A DNA stretch of 64,000 bases from Prevotella sp. Lineage in GTDB: Bacteria > Bacteroidota > Bacteroidia > Bacteroidales > Dysgonomonadaceae. Where the stretch lies: assembly GCA_031285625.1 (NCBI GenBank), contig JAITVV010000070.1, forward strand, positions 41,532 through 105,531, written 5' to 3'. Below are positions 7,829-17,257 of the stretch, piece by piece. The position numbers were made by a program, and so were the translations under genes. Each line of letters starts with the position of its first letter. Positions within the stretch are counted from its first letter, which is position 1. The notes beneath the pieces are model-generated. The model made no database searches. It was not told the DNA's origin and saw nothing but the letters and a program-made list of their open reading frames with translations.

Positions 7829-10381
7829 TTAATAACTACCTGTTAACCTCTGAGGAGTATTCAAATATTTATTTACAATAGCATCTTCCCTTGCTTTAGG
7901 ATTATTCATAATTGGCATAGGGATGTAATATGAATCGGTAATATCCCTTACTTTTTCTACCGATGGTTTTCCTTTGTCGAAGGTCAGGTCAAATTCAAAA
8001 GTCATTTCACCTGGTGAGTCTACACAGAAGTTAACCACCCATAAATTATTATATAACATGCCGAATAATTCATTCACATTTTCAGGTGCATTTTGCAATT
8101 TTTTACCCATGCTATGTCCGCCAAAGTTGACTATTGGAATATCACCCGACGACCAGATACGTGTACCGTCCTGTGAGTCATATTTTACCCAGCTATCTAT
8201 TACAAAGAAGTCTTTACATGAGTTCGGAATCTGGTCTTTATATAATTCGTAAGGCATACCACCATTTGTTGCAACAGGTTGCTTGCATCCTTTTGGGAAA
8301 GGGAACCTGGCATAAAATACTTCCGGTGCGATAGAAGAAATCCTGTCAAAGAAAACATTTACTTTTGCCCGTGGTATTTCCTTAAATATTTCAACTTCCC
8401 TGCGCATGCTTTTCAGTCGTGGATGTTCCATATCCTGAGAAATAATCCATGAATACGGTGTTTCCCTTACCTTGGCTTTATTTTGGGGTTTAGCCCAATT
8501 GATTTCTGTTATATCTTCCCATTTTTTGAGCCGCTTCTCGTCTTCCCAATGCATATAAACATCACCTTGCGAGTAGCGATCCATATCATTTACATTGACT
8601 ACCATAAAGTCTGCCAGTCCTTCTGTAAAGAGAGGTTCGTCCATACCTTTCCATTTCGCAGAAGTTATCCAGTTGTTCTTATCGAATGTAAGTTCAGGCA
8701 AATCAGTTTTTACTTCTGTTGCTTTTACTTCAGATGTTTCCAGCATAAAGTGGGTATATGAATTAGCAGGCATATTATTTATCCAGAACCATGCCTGAGT
8801 GCCGCCCGGAACGGCTTCGCGGCTTGTATTTAAGTTCTCATCCACTACCCAACGCCAAACATAATCGCCTTCTTTGAATAAAGGATATGTTTCATTGGTT
8901 TTTACATCTCGTACCGATTTGTAGTCCACTTCCCTGAAACCAACTACATCCAGTTTTACCCAGCCTGTATAAGAAGCATTGGATACATTTGAAACATACA
9001 GGCCTTCGTCCATATCGGTAAATTTATTACGAACTAACTGGCCCAGTAAGTATTTACTCCTTTCCCATGGACGATAGGCAAAACTGCCTTTTTCGTTCAA
9101 TTGTCCCAGGGTATATAAACTGTAAGGGTAATCAGATGTTTCGTTAGAACCATATGTATGTTCAAAATAACGGCATAATAAACGGTTGATATCTTTCAAT
9201 TCTGTTTTAGCTCCATCATTCAATGTGCCCCATAACGGCGATTTTATGGCTTTGGTATTATATACTCCACGACGGGCCACTTGCATTTCGCGTGGCATGG
9301 ATGCACCTCCAAACGCCCACCAGTCCTGCCATTCACCTTCATAGGTTTCCAATTTGTCTCCAACTTCTTTTTCGATATTCTTCATGGCTTCGCCTGCTGT
9401 TTTCATTCTAAGCACCGGCTTAAGTCCCATTTCATTCCATTTGTTGATAAATGTAAGTAGCTGAGGCATAGGGCCATCATTATCGCATCGCCATTCGTTA
9501 GTAAATGTCAGCGTAAGGAATGGATAGTCATAACCTTTATCACGCAAATCCTTCAGCCTTTTGATACATACTTCGTGCGATTCACGCATCGATGCTTCGT
9601 CGGTAAGAAGTATATTTCCGTTTCGTGGCCATGTTGTTTGTGTATTGGCATATTCACGTTGCTGTAAACGCCACTCACGTTCGGCAAAAAAGAGGTAACC
9701 TTGCCAGTATGGATATCCAGACCAAACCAATAGTTTACGGCTATCAGGCATTTTCCACCAGAATGCGCCTGGCTGCTCTACCGGAGAACCTCCCCAATGC
9801 TGATTGATTCCCATCCACACATAGTTTATATCCCTGTCCAGCAGTTTTGTTGCTGCTATGCGGGGAAAACCATTTACATCATGTTGCATTCCCACTTTTA
9901 TATCCAGCTGGGTACGTATTTCTTCAGGTATCCAGTTCAGCATCTCATCCCATTGCTCCGAACTGGCATAAGGATGTATATGGAAAGGCATGGCATTGAT
10001 ACCGATCTGCTTATTTTTTATCATTTTCAGCATATCATTTCTACGCTTTTCAGTAGTCTCTACCCACCAAGAATAAAATGGGTCGAGTGCTTCAACTGTC
10101 CATACAAAACGACTTTCAGGTTTTTCGTTTTGTGACTGTAAGGCTAAATCCAAAGCTACATCTATAAACCTTTTATGCAAGTCGATATCAACAAGCGCAT
10201 GATCGGTATAACCATAGTCGGTATGTGTTACATGCACAATATCTATGTATTTAAAATCCAGAGTATCTTTTCCTTCAATGCTGCTATCGCTTTCGGCTAT
10301 ATTCTCAGTTTTAGTGTTACAACTGAAGAATAGAAATAGAAATAATAAGCCGCTCAGCAGTTTACTAATAGTAGATTTCAT
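7829..10381 (-). CDS. GH38-like glycosidase lipoprotein (DUF5054 type)
   Basis: This is an 850-residue exported protein. The N-terminus has a hydrophobic stretch ending in FLFFSC, so Cys21 is a likely lipid-anchored residue. HVTHTDYGYTDH follows, with His53-x-Asp55 matching the zinc-binding HxD of family 38 alpha-mannosidases. QHDVNGFP (Asp168) is placed like the GH38 nucleophile segment. The rest is rich in Trp and Tyr and ends in a beta-rich region, as in DUF5054 proteins. It probably removes a sugar (perhaps mannose) from a glycan at the cell surface or in the periplasm. It sits inside the corrinoid operon, between two UroD-like genes, which ties methyl transfer to glycan breakdown. Activity and linkage are unproven. 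Confidence 0.78.
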   Translation of the reverse strand: MKSTISKLLSGLLFLFLFFSCNTKTENIAESDSSIEGKDTLDFKYIDIVHVTHTDYGYTDHALVDIDLHKRFIDVALDLALQSQNEKPESRFVWTVEALDPFYSWWVETTEKRRNDMLKMIKNKQIGINAMPFHIHPYASSEQWDEMLNWIPEEIRTQLDIKVGMQHDVNGFPRIAATKLLDRDINYVWMGINQHWGGSPVEQPGAFWWKMPDSRKLLVWSGYPYWQGYLFFAEREWRLQQREYANTQTTWPRNGNILLTDEASMRESHEVCIKRLKDLRDKGYDYPFLTLTFTNEWRCDNDGPMPQLLTFINKWNEMGLKPVLRMKTAGEAMKNIEKEVGDKLETYEGEWQDWWAFGGASMPREMQVARRGVYNTKAIKSPLWGTLNDGAKTELKDINRLLCRYFEHTYGSNETSDYPYSLYTLGQLNEKGSFAYRPWERSKYLLGQLVRNKFTDMDEGLYVSNVSNASYTGWVKLDVVGFREVDYKSVRDVKTNETYPLFKEGDYVWRWVVDENLNTSREAVPGGTQAWFWINNMPANSYTHFMLETSEVKATEVKTDLPELTFDKNNWITSAKWKGMDEPLFTEGLADFMVVNVNDMDRYSQGDVYMHWEDEKRLKKWEDITEINWAKPQNKAKVRETPYSWIISQDMEHPRLKSMRREVEIFKEIPRAKVNVFFDRISSIAPEVFYARFPFPKGCKQPVATNGGMPYELYKDQIPNSCKDFFVIDSWVKYDSQDGTRIWSSGDIPIVNFGGHSMGKKLQNAPENVNELFGMLYNNLWVVNFCVDSPGEMTFEFDLTFDKGKPSVEKVRDITDSYYIPMPIMNNPKAREDAIVNKYLNTPQRLTGSY

Positions 10382-10424
10382 CGTATTTTAATTTAAGTTA
10401 TTATTAAGCTAAAATTTTCAAAAT

Positions 10425-11480
10425 TCAGTACACGCCATATTGCTTGACAGTTTCAATAAGGCAAAGCACATTTTCAGTCGGAATATTATCGTGGATACTG
10501 TGATCGGTGGAAATGATATATCCGCCACCGGATGCAGCCTCATTCAGACATTCCAAAACTTCATTCTTCACATCATCGCTGTTAGCCGATTCCATTGTCA
10601 CCTTGTTGTTCACATTCCCTATCGGGGTGATTCTTCCTTTGTATGTATCTTTCACTTTCTTCAAATCCATACCTGCAGCCCTTTCTACAGGGTGTAAGGC
10701 ATTAATGCCGCAATCAGCCAGATCGTCGATCACGTCCCATATCTGTCCGTCGTTATGCATAATAAAAGGTAATCCATATGCTTTTACAGCTTGTACCAGA
10801 CGTTTGAAATAAGGTATGAAAAATTCCCTGAATTGTTCGGGTGCTATCAATAATCCATTTGTCCCACCCCAATCGTCAGATATCTGTACACAATCTACAC
10901 CGCCTTCTTTGACAGCCAGTTCTAAAGCCTCCAGTGCCCATTTCAGGTATGCTTCATTGATTTCGTGAATAAGGTCAGGATCGGTAAACATGTTTATTGA
11001 AAAAGTTTCCATATCCATAATATACCATGAAAGCATTGTAAAAGGTCCTAATAAACCAAGAACAACAGCTAAATCTGATTCGTTAGCAGCCAGTACATCT
11101 TTCAAGATACGTGTCCGGTATGGTGTATCTACTTCAGGTAATTTGTAATTTTCCCAATCTTCGCGGCATTTTACCGGGGCACCGATCTGAGCAATAATAG
11201 GCCAGCCGTTTTTCCGGTATGTTACTTCCCATTCATCCTTATAGATCTCATCCTTTTCGTGCGGAGTTTCTTCTATTCCACAAAAACCGTTTATAGGAGT
11301 CCATATAGTATCGATACCCAATTTTGCAGCCAGTTCTACCTGAGCTTTTCCATCATACAATATGGTATTATATCCCAATAATTCTTTTTGTAGTTTCAGG
11401 CTAAATAAATGTTCGTGAATAGGAACCCTGTCTGGTGTTCCCCCGGTGAGGGCAGTTAAAAATCTTTCACGTGATGTCAT
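10425..11480 (-). CDS. UroD-fold methyltransferase-like protein (first gene of corrinoid operon)
   Basis: I chose the ATG at 11480 because MTSRERFLTALTGGTPDRVP is the standard UroD-superfamily opening. An ATG at 11519 would add 13 residues without homology. The zinc H-x-C motif is changed to His-Asn-Asp (MHNDGQ, residues 242-244 from this start), and the distal Cys region reads STDHSIHDNIP with no cysteine. The protein therefore cannot hold the MtaA-type zinc site and may bind the methylated substrate instead, as the UroD-like O-demethylase components of acetogens do (inference). It heads the seven-gene operon, 43 bases before the GH38-like gene. Confidence 0.87.
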   Translation of the reverse strand: MTSRERFLTALTGGTPDRVPIHEHLFSLKLQKELLGYNTILYDGKAQVELAAKLGIDTIWTPINGFCGIEETPHEKDEIYKDEWEVTYRKNGWPIIAQIGAPVKCREDWENYKLPEVDTPYRTRILKDVLAANESDLAVVLGLLGPFTMLSWYIMDMETFSINMFTDPDLIHEINEAYLKWALEALELAVKEGGVDCVQISDDWGGTNGLLIAPEQFREFFIPYFKRLVQAVKAYGLPFIMHNDGQIWDVIDDLADCGINALHPVERAAGMDLKKVKDTYKGRITPIGNVNNKVTMESANSDDVKNEVLECLNEAASGGGYIISTDHSIHDNIPTENVLCLIETVKQYGVY

Positions 11481-11519
11481 GGTGTTCCGATTAATTTGGT
11501 TACAATTTATAGGTATCAA

Positions 11520-11841
11520 ATCTTAAGTTCAGCTAGCATTTTTATAAGATTTTCCGGTAGTGTATTTCATTAGCTAGCCAGCAAAAAAACTCTAAGCAAA
11601 TATAAATTCTTTACTACCCTTAAATTCACCAAATATTACCTAAAACAATAATCTCAAACTATTAAAAAATCATATATAATGTTTTTAATACCTAATTATC
11701 AATTAGTTATATTTTGTTTTTTTATTCATTATTATAATTATTAAGAAAATGGCCAGTAGATAAGTAATTATTTTATTTTCTACTTTTACAAAAAGCAAAG
11801 AACGCTCCCCATCATTTTTTCCAACAATAAATTTTTATAAA
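11520..11841. other. Divergent regulatory gap between the corrinoid operon and the plus-strand glycan genes
   Basis: The gap contains no gene. It is very AT-rich with several T and A runs. I looked for a cobalamin riboswitch in front of this B12-dependent operon and did not see the conserved B12 box (GCCACTG) or its folded arms. A minus-strand -7 box is annotated separately. Confidence 0.5.
11597..11604 (-). promoter_or_regulatory. Candidate -7 promoter element of the corrinoid operon
   Basis: The minus strand reads TATATTTG, a perfect TAnnTTTG Bacteroidetes -7 box, about 117 bases ahead of the first gene's chosen start. No clear -33 TTTG lies at the usual 19-21 base spacing; the nearest is 25 bases away. 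Confidence 0.45.
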
Positions 11842-13395
11842 ATGAAAAAGATAGATTCTGTTATTTCATTGTTGCATTCGTTATCCAAATCGGAGAAGAA
11901 GCATATTACTTTACATGTCTTGAGTGGAAATGAAAACAAAGATTATTTGATTATTTACGATCTTATAATCAATCAGAAAATATATGATACACAGAGTATC
12001 AAAATGGAATTTACGAAATCAAAACCAACCGGTTCTTTTGAGATTGCAGTTCATTATTTATATGATAAAATACTCAATTCTCTATTGATGCTTCGTAAAA
12101 AGAAGGACATAGTGTATGATTTGTTTCAAATAATAAGTAAAGTGAGGATGTTGTACGAGCGTTCCTTATTTCATGAATGCTTCGAGCTGCTTTCCGAAGC
12201 GATTGAAATGGCCCGGAAATACCAATATTACGAAATATTGATAATTGCCTTAAGGCTTGAGTTGGAATATTTGTTCCGCCTCAATTTTCCGGACATATCG
12301 GAACAGGAACTATATCATAGGCATTATGAGCTGGGTGATGCTATAAAAAACATTCGAAATATCACGGAACAATCTTCTCTTCATGATACATTGAAATACC
12401 GGTTGATATATAAAGGAAGCATTCGTACAGATAAACAAAAGCGAGAAATGAATGACCTGATGGTTAGCGAATTTTATATTGCCGCATCTACAGAAAGTAA
12501 AAACAATTTTGAAATAAAAAAGAACCACCAGTTGTTTCAATCAAGCTATTTGATGGGTGTCGGTGATTTCAATTCAGCTTTAGAAACTCTGAAAGAACTA
12601 AATAGGGTCTTCGAAAATAATCCGGAGCACTGGGCAAATCCTCCAATCTACTATATGTCGGTATTGGAAGGTATATTGAGTAGCTTACGCTTCTATGGCA
12701 ACTATGAAGAAATGGGATATTATGTCGAAAAACTGAAAATTTTAGCTGAATCGTCATCGGTAGAATTTAAAGTAAATACCTTATGTCTGGTTTTCCAATA
12801 TGAATTGTTTCCTTGGCTAGATAAAGGTGATTATGAGAAATGTAAGGAGATTATAGAAGAGTATGATGAACGTTTGTTCAGTAAAGAAAGCTGGTTAAAT
12901 CCTATCCGGCTCAGTGAATTAATATTGTATACCTCGATAGTACATATTGGAATGAAAGAATTTTCTAAGGCAAAGAAACGTTTGAATAGTCTTTTATTTG
13001 ATCGGTTTATGGATTATTTACCTATTAAAAAGATAATCCGCCTCATGCGTCTGATTGTTTATTATGAATTGGGTGATTTTGATTTGATCAGATTTGAAAC
13101 ACGTTCTATCAAAAGAGGGATGACCAATAAAAAAGAGCCACATTACAGAACAGAGCATATGTTGCTTTGGTTTCTTAATAATGAAAATCTGCCTGTCTTT
13201 AACAAAGACAAAGATGATTTGTGGAAAAAAATTTCTAATCAACTTACCGAATGGCAGGATAACCGTTATGAGCGCCAGATATTATATTTATTTGATTTTA
13301 CTGCATGGATAGAAGCTAAAATCTTTAAGAAGCCACTTTCTACAATAATGGAAAAAAATTTTGAAGAAAAAATGAAAAATAATACACAGCATTAA
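11842..13395 (+). CDS. Cytoplasmic helical-repeat (TPR-like) protein, function unknown
   Basis: This 517-residue protein has no signal peptide or membrane segment and is built from successive amphipathic helices. Segments such as YERSLFHECFELLSEAIEMA and MGVGDFNSALETLKELNR look like degenerate tetratricopeptide repeats. It is rich in Lys, Glu, Leu and Tyr and ends in a charged tail. I do not recognise a catalytic or DNA-binding motif. It stands first on the plus strand, divergent from the corrinoid operon and 269 bases before the second ribokinase. A scaffold or regulatory role at this locus is possible but unsupported by any motif. Confidence 0.8.
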   Translation: MKKIDSVISLLHSLSKSEKKHITLHVLSGNENKDYLIIYDLIINQKIYDTQSIKMEFTKSKPTGSFEIAVHYLYDKILNSLLMLRKKKDIVYDLFQIISKVRMLYERSLFHECFELLSEAIEMARKYQYYEILIIALRLELEYLFRLNFPDISEQELYHRHYELGDAIKNIRNITEQSSLHDTLKYRLIYKGSIRTDKQKREMNDLMVSEFYIAASTESKNNFEIKKNHQLFQSSYLMGVGDFNSALETLKELNRVFENNPEHWANPPIYYMSVLEGILSSLRFYGNYEEMGYYVEKLKILAESSSVEFKVNTLCLVFQYELFPWLDKGDYEKCKEIIEEYDERLFSKESWLNPIRLSELILYTSIVHIGMKEFSKAKKRLNSLLFDRFMDYLPIKKIIRLMRLIVYYELGDFDLIRFETRSIKRGMTNKKEPHYRTEHMLLWFLNNENLPVFNKDKDDLWKKISNQLTEWQDNRYERQILYLFDFTAWIEAKIFKKPLSTIMEKNFEEKMKNNTQH

Positions 13396-13664
13396 TTCTC
13401 ATCTTTTTAGTTGAATTTACAAAATGTAGATTTATATAAAAATGCAGATCAACGTATATATATAAAATTAATATTCAATTAATTACAAATAATTTTTATA
13501 ATAAAACCAAATTTGAATTATATAAATAGCAATTTTTTAGTCATTATCTAGTAAATACTCACTATATATTTGATATTAATTAAATCAATATATGAAAATG
13601 CGATGAAAAATCCACATAAAAATCGCAATACTCATCATTAAGAAACATAATTATTTACTAATAC

Positions 13665-14561
13665 ATGAAAAAAATAGTTGTTATAGGAAGTAGTAATACA
13701 GATATGGTAATAAAGTCTGATAAATTGCCAAACCCGGGCGAAACAATCCTGGGTGGAGAATTTTTGCTAAATCCCGGAGGTAAAGGGGCTAATCAGGCAG
13801 TAACTGCTGCAAGACTTGGTGGAAAAGTCACATTTATTGCAAAAATAGGCAGTGATGCATTTGGCAAAAATTCAATAAATCTATATTCGTCCGAAGGTAT
13901 AAATACCGAATTTATTTTTTCTGATCCGGAAAAGCCGTCAGGTGTAGCATTAATAAATGTAAATGAAAGTGGTGAGAATTGTATTGTAGTAGCTCCGGGT
14001 GCTAATGGCTTATTATCGGTAGAAGATATAGAAAAAGCGAAATATGAGATTGAATCTGCCGATATCTTATTAATGCAACTGGAAATCCCTCTATCTGTGG
14101 TTGAGTATTCCGCTAAGCTGGCATACGAAAAAGGTATAAAGGTTATTCTGAATCCGGCTCCGGCCAATGAACTTTCTAACTCCTTACTAAAATGTCTGTA
14201 TATTATAACACCAAATAAGAATGAAGCGGAGGCACTCTCGGGAATAAAAATAACTGATATCGAAAGTGCAAAAAGTGCAGCTGCAGTAATAAGAGAAAAA
14301 GGAGTTGACACAGTAATAATTACGATGGGCGAATTAGGCGCTATCATTTGTGATGACCAACTTCATCAAATCCCTGCCGTAAACGTAAAAACAGTGGATA
14401 CAACAGCTGCGGGTGATGTATTTAATGGAGCTTTATCAGTGGCGCTGGCTGAAGATAAAAGCATAGTGGATGCAGTAATATTTGCCTGTAAATGTGCTGC
14501 GCTGTCGGTGACCAAACTAGGTGCCCAGTCATCTATTCCCTACCGGAACAATATTGTTTGA
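13665..14561 (+). CDS. rbsK: Ribokinase (PfkB family), copy 2
   Basis: This 298-residue paralogue of the kinase at 2143 shares long near-identical blocks with it, including VVIGSSNTDM, NPGGKGANQA and VILNPAPA. The catalytic motif is DTTAAGD (residues 245-251), the same form as in E. coli RbsK, while copy 1 has DTTGAGD. It would make ribose 5-phosphate, or phosphorylate a similar pentose, in the cytoplasm. The GH13-like gene starts 35 bases later, so the kinase likely leads a plus-strand sugar-use operon. Having one kinase at each end of the divergent locus suggests duplication, possibly with specialised substrates. Confidence 0.92.
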   Translation: MKKIVVIGSSNTDMVIKSDKLPNPGETILGGEFLLNPGGKGANQAVTAARLGGKVTFIAKIGSDAFGKNSINLYSSEGINTEFIFSDPEKPSGVALINVNESGENCIVVAPGANGLLSVEDIEKAKYEIESADILLMQLEIPLSVVEYSAKLAYEKGIKVILNPAPANELSNSLLKCLYIITPNKNEAEALSGIKITDIESAKSAAAVIREKGVDTVIITMGELGAIICDDQLHQIPAVNVKTVDTTAAGDVFNGALSVALAEDKSIVDAVIFACKCAALSVTKLGAQSSIPYRNNIV

Positions 14562-14596
14562 AATAATATAAACCTATAAATCAAATACAAAATTAT

Positions 14597-17233
14597 ATGC
14601 GTAGTTTTTTATTTTTTATTTTAGTCATACTGGTTTCAATGAAGCCATTTGCTGTATTCCCAGGAGAGCAAAACCAAAATCTGTCTCTGTCCGGAATGGT
14701 AACGGCATCATCTAATGCCGGAAAGCAATATCATGAGAAGAATGTTGCCGATAATAACATGGAAACTTTATGGAAGGCAAAAAAGTCAAATGCAGAACAA
14801 TGGTTGCTTATCGATCTGAAGAGTAATTATGCATTAAATAAGATAAGCCAGACTTTTGGAAATACGGCTGTCTGGAAATTCAAGATTGAAGGTTCTGTAG
14901 ATAAACAGAATTGGACAATGCTGGTTGATAAAACAAAGGGCGCCTCAGGAATATCATTTGCCGAAAGTGTGTCCGGGGTTTACCGTTATGTACGGTTAAC
15001 AATATCCGGATCCGGTAACAATGATATTGCTTCATCAGCCGAATTTGCAATCTATGGAACCGATAAGGGTACTAATATTGCCTTGGGTAAATATTTTAAC
15101 ACTCATGTGCGACAAGAAGGCTTCGAACCGGAAAAAGCACTTGATGGCGATATTGCGACATATTGGAGAGCATCGAATACCTATCCGCAGACGTTGACTT
15201 TAGATTTGAGAAGAATGTGCATGATTACCGGGGTAAGACAGGTGTTTAAGCAGCATGACATATGGAAATTTAAAATAGAAGGATCAAAGGACAACCAGCA
15301 ATGGGATAGCCTGTTAGATAACTCACAAGGCGATAGGGGATTCGATTTCTCTACTTCTGTTTCGGGTGACTACCATTTTATCCGGTTAACCATTCTGGAA
15401 TCTTCATCAGGGTATATTGCCAATAGTTGCGAATTTTGTGTCTACGGATTCGAATCGGACAATAATGAAGTAAAGCCGCTCCGTAAGAATCTGGCTTATA
15501 ATACAGCAGCATCTACTTCTTCATTCGACCGGAACGACTATTCGCAATATAAAGCTTTGGATGGTAATGAGCATACATTCTGGCGCGCCGACGATACATC
15601 AATGCCGCAATGGCTATTGGTTGATTTAGGAAACTCATGCCAAATCGATGAAATAAGCCAGGTATTTACAAATGAGGATACATGGAAGTTTAAAATTGAG
15701 GCTTCGAACGATAAAGATAACTGGACAGAAATAGCTGATGAAACGGCCGGTTATACAGGTTCCCGTTACTCAAAGGCTATGAATGGCTATTATCGTTACG
15801 TAAAGATTACTATAACAGATGCTGAAAATAAAAACCGGGCCGGAAGTAAGGAATTAGCTATATATGGTACGGGATCTCCCAAGACAGCAAAATGGTGGGA
15901 AGATAAGTCCGGAATGTCACGCTATTATCCAAAATTCTATAAGCAGACTTTTCCATCCATTATCGACAGTTTAGATATTATTCAGGCACAGGGATATAAT
16001 ATTCTCGAATTCTCAGCTCCTTACGAGGGCGATCCTGAAGTATGGGGAGGTTTGGGAGCTACCAACAATTATGCTATCGATCCTTCGATAGGCACAATGG
16101 AAGATTTTGAACGCTTACTCAGGGAAGCTCACGCCCGTGACATGAAGGTTATCTTCTTCGGAAATGTAGGTTATTGCTGGCATGAAGCTCCTTTTTTCCA
16201 AAAAGCATGTGACGATGAGAGGAATAAAGTAAACAGCAAAGAACGCAAATGGTTCCATTTTAGCCAGACAAAACATAGCGACAGTTGGTTCTGGAGCGAG
16301 AGAGCCCAGGCATATTACTATTCATTCTGGGGTAATTCTGATGGTGCAGAAGGGCGTATACCTAATTATAATTTCAACAATCAGGAATGGCGCGATGAAT
16401 GTGTGAACTATCTTAATTTTTGGTCGAATAAAGGTGTTGACGGACTATTGCTTGATGCTCCCGGAGCCTATGATGGTATCAATGATGCCATTATAGAAGA
16501 AAATATAGTGAAGGTTCTTAACCGTCATGGTATAGTTACTAATGCTGAAGGTTCAGGGGATGTATATCATTGGATGCACCGTTTCGGATTCAACAGTATA
16601 CAGGGATTTGATGTATATGGCTGGGGTGGAGGTAAGCGAAGTGATATACTTGCCGGGCGAAAGACAAATACCCCTCAGGGACTGGATAAAAAACTAAAGG
16701 AGTACAGAGACATGGCAAATGCTTTTAATGGTGTTACCATAACTCCTCCGATGTGGGAAATACCTGCTACTGAAGATGAACGGATATTTGAAGTTGCTTA
16801 TCTGACAACTTTAGGAACCATCTTTGTAAATCATTACGGGGATCATCACCGTGACTATATCGCACAATTTATTATGAGCAAATGGCCTCTTGAAAAGCAA
16901 AAAGAATTCTATGATCTTGTTCGCACCCAGAATAGCTATATTGGACTGGCTCCTTACGGACAACGCATGTGTTTGCCTACAAATGACGATGAAAAATATA
17001 CGGCATTCAAGAGAACCAATAAGGATGGAAAAGTTTCGGCACTCGTTATCTTCAACTTTCAGGATGCAGAAAGTACTATATCTGTCGATCTTAGAAACTC
17101 TGGGATAGACCATTCACACACACCTATCGATTTGTTGACAGGGAAAGCGGCCAAACCGATCACTTCCGATAAATATGCAGTTTCTGTACCTGCCTATGGA
17201 TATCTGATTTTGGGTGTGGAAAACGAAATGTAA
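14597..17233 (+). CDS. Secreted GH13-like glycosidase with three N-terminal F5/8 type C (CBM32-like) domains
   Basis: This 878-residue protein has an N-terminal hydrophobic export signal (about residues 1-22). Three discoidin-type sugar-binding domains follow (about 30-155, 160-290, 300-430), each with a repeated WKFKIE core and a YRYV/YHFI-RLTI strand. From about 435 the chain reads as an alpha-amylase-type barrel. GVDGLLLDAP carries the expected nucleophile Asp620, NAEGSG the acid Glu651, and NHYGDHH the third carboxylate Asp749. A small beta domain closes the protein. It would bind and cleave an alpha-linked glycan outside the cytoplasm. The GH13 assignment rests on motif order. Subfamily and linkage are unknown. 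A large inverted repeat lies just downstream. Confidence 0.85.
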   Translation: MRSFLFFILVILVSMKPFAVFPGEQNQNLSLSGMVTASSNAGKQYHEKNVADNNMETLWKAKKSNAEQWLLIDLKSNYALNKISQTFGNTAVWKFKIEGSVDKQNWTMLVDKTKGASGISFAESVSGVYRYVRLTISGSGNNDIASSAEFAIYGTDKGTNIALGKYFNTHVRQEGFEPEKALDGDIATYWRASNTYPQTLTLDLRRMCMITGVRQVFKQHDIWKFKIEGSKDNQQWDSLLDNSQGDRGFDFSTSVSGDYHFIRLTILESSSGYIANSCEFCVYGFESDNNEVKPLRKNLAYNTAASTSSFDRNDYSQYKALDGNEHTFWRADDTSMPQWLLVDLGNSCQIDEISQVFTNEDTWKFKIEASNDKDNWTEIADETAGYTGSRYSKAMNGYYRYVKITITDAENKNRAGSKELAIYGTGSPKTAKWWEDKSGMSRYYPKFYKQTFPSIIDSLDIIQAQGYNILEFSAPYEGDPEVWGGLGATNNYAIDPSIGTMEDFERLLREAHARDMKVIFFGNVGYCWHEAPFFQKACDDERNKVNSKERKWFHFSQTKHSDSWFWSERAQAYYYSFWGNSDGAEGRIPNYNFNNQEWRDECVNYLNFWSNKGVDGLLLDAPGAYDGINDAIIEENIVKVLNRHGIVTNAEGSGDVYHWMHRFGFNSIQGFDVYGWGGGKRSDILAGRKTNTPQGLDKKLKEYRDMANAFNGVTITPPMWEIPATEDERIFEVAYLTTLGTIFVNHYGDHHRDYIAQFIMSKWPLEKQKEFYDLVRTQNSYIGLAPYGQRMCLPTNDDEKYTAFKRTNKDGKVSALVIFNFQDAESTISVDLRNSGIDHSHTPIDLLTGKAAKPITSDKYAVSVPAYGYLILGVENEM

Positions 17234-17257
17234 AGACTTTAATAATGAAGTCGTCTC

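Noticed and set aside
5626-11480. Haem-pathway uroporphyrinogen decarboxylase
   Set aside because: Three copies beside a corrinoid protein and an activation protein, with zinc-motif variants, fit the methyltransferase branch better than hemE.
11481-11841. Cobalamin riboswitch in front of the corrinoid operon
   Set aside because: The conserved B12 box and supporting stems were not found on the minus strand.
13793-14347. 184-codon minus-strand ORF
   Set aside because: It mirrors the second ribokinase on the opposite strand and resembles no protein.
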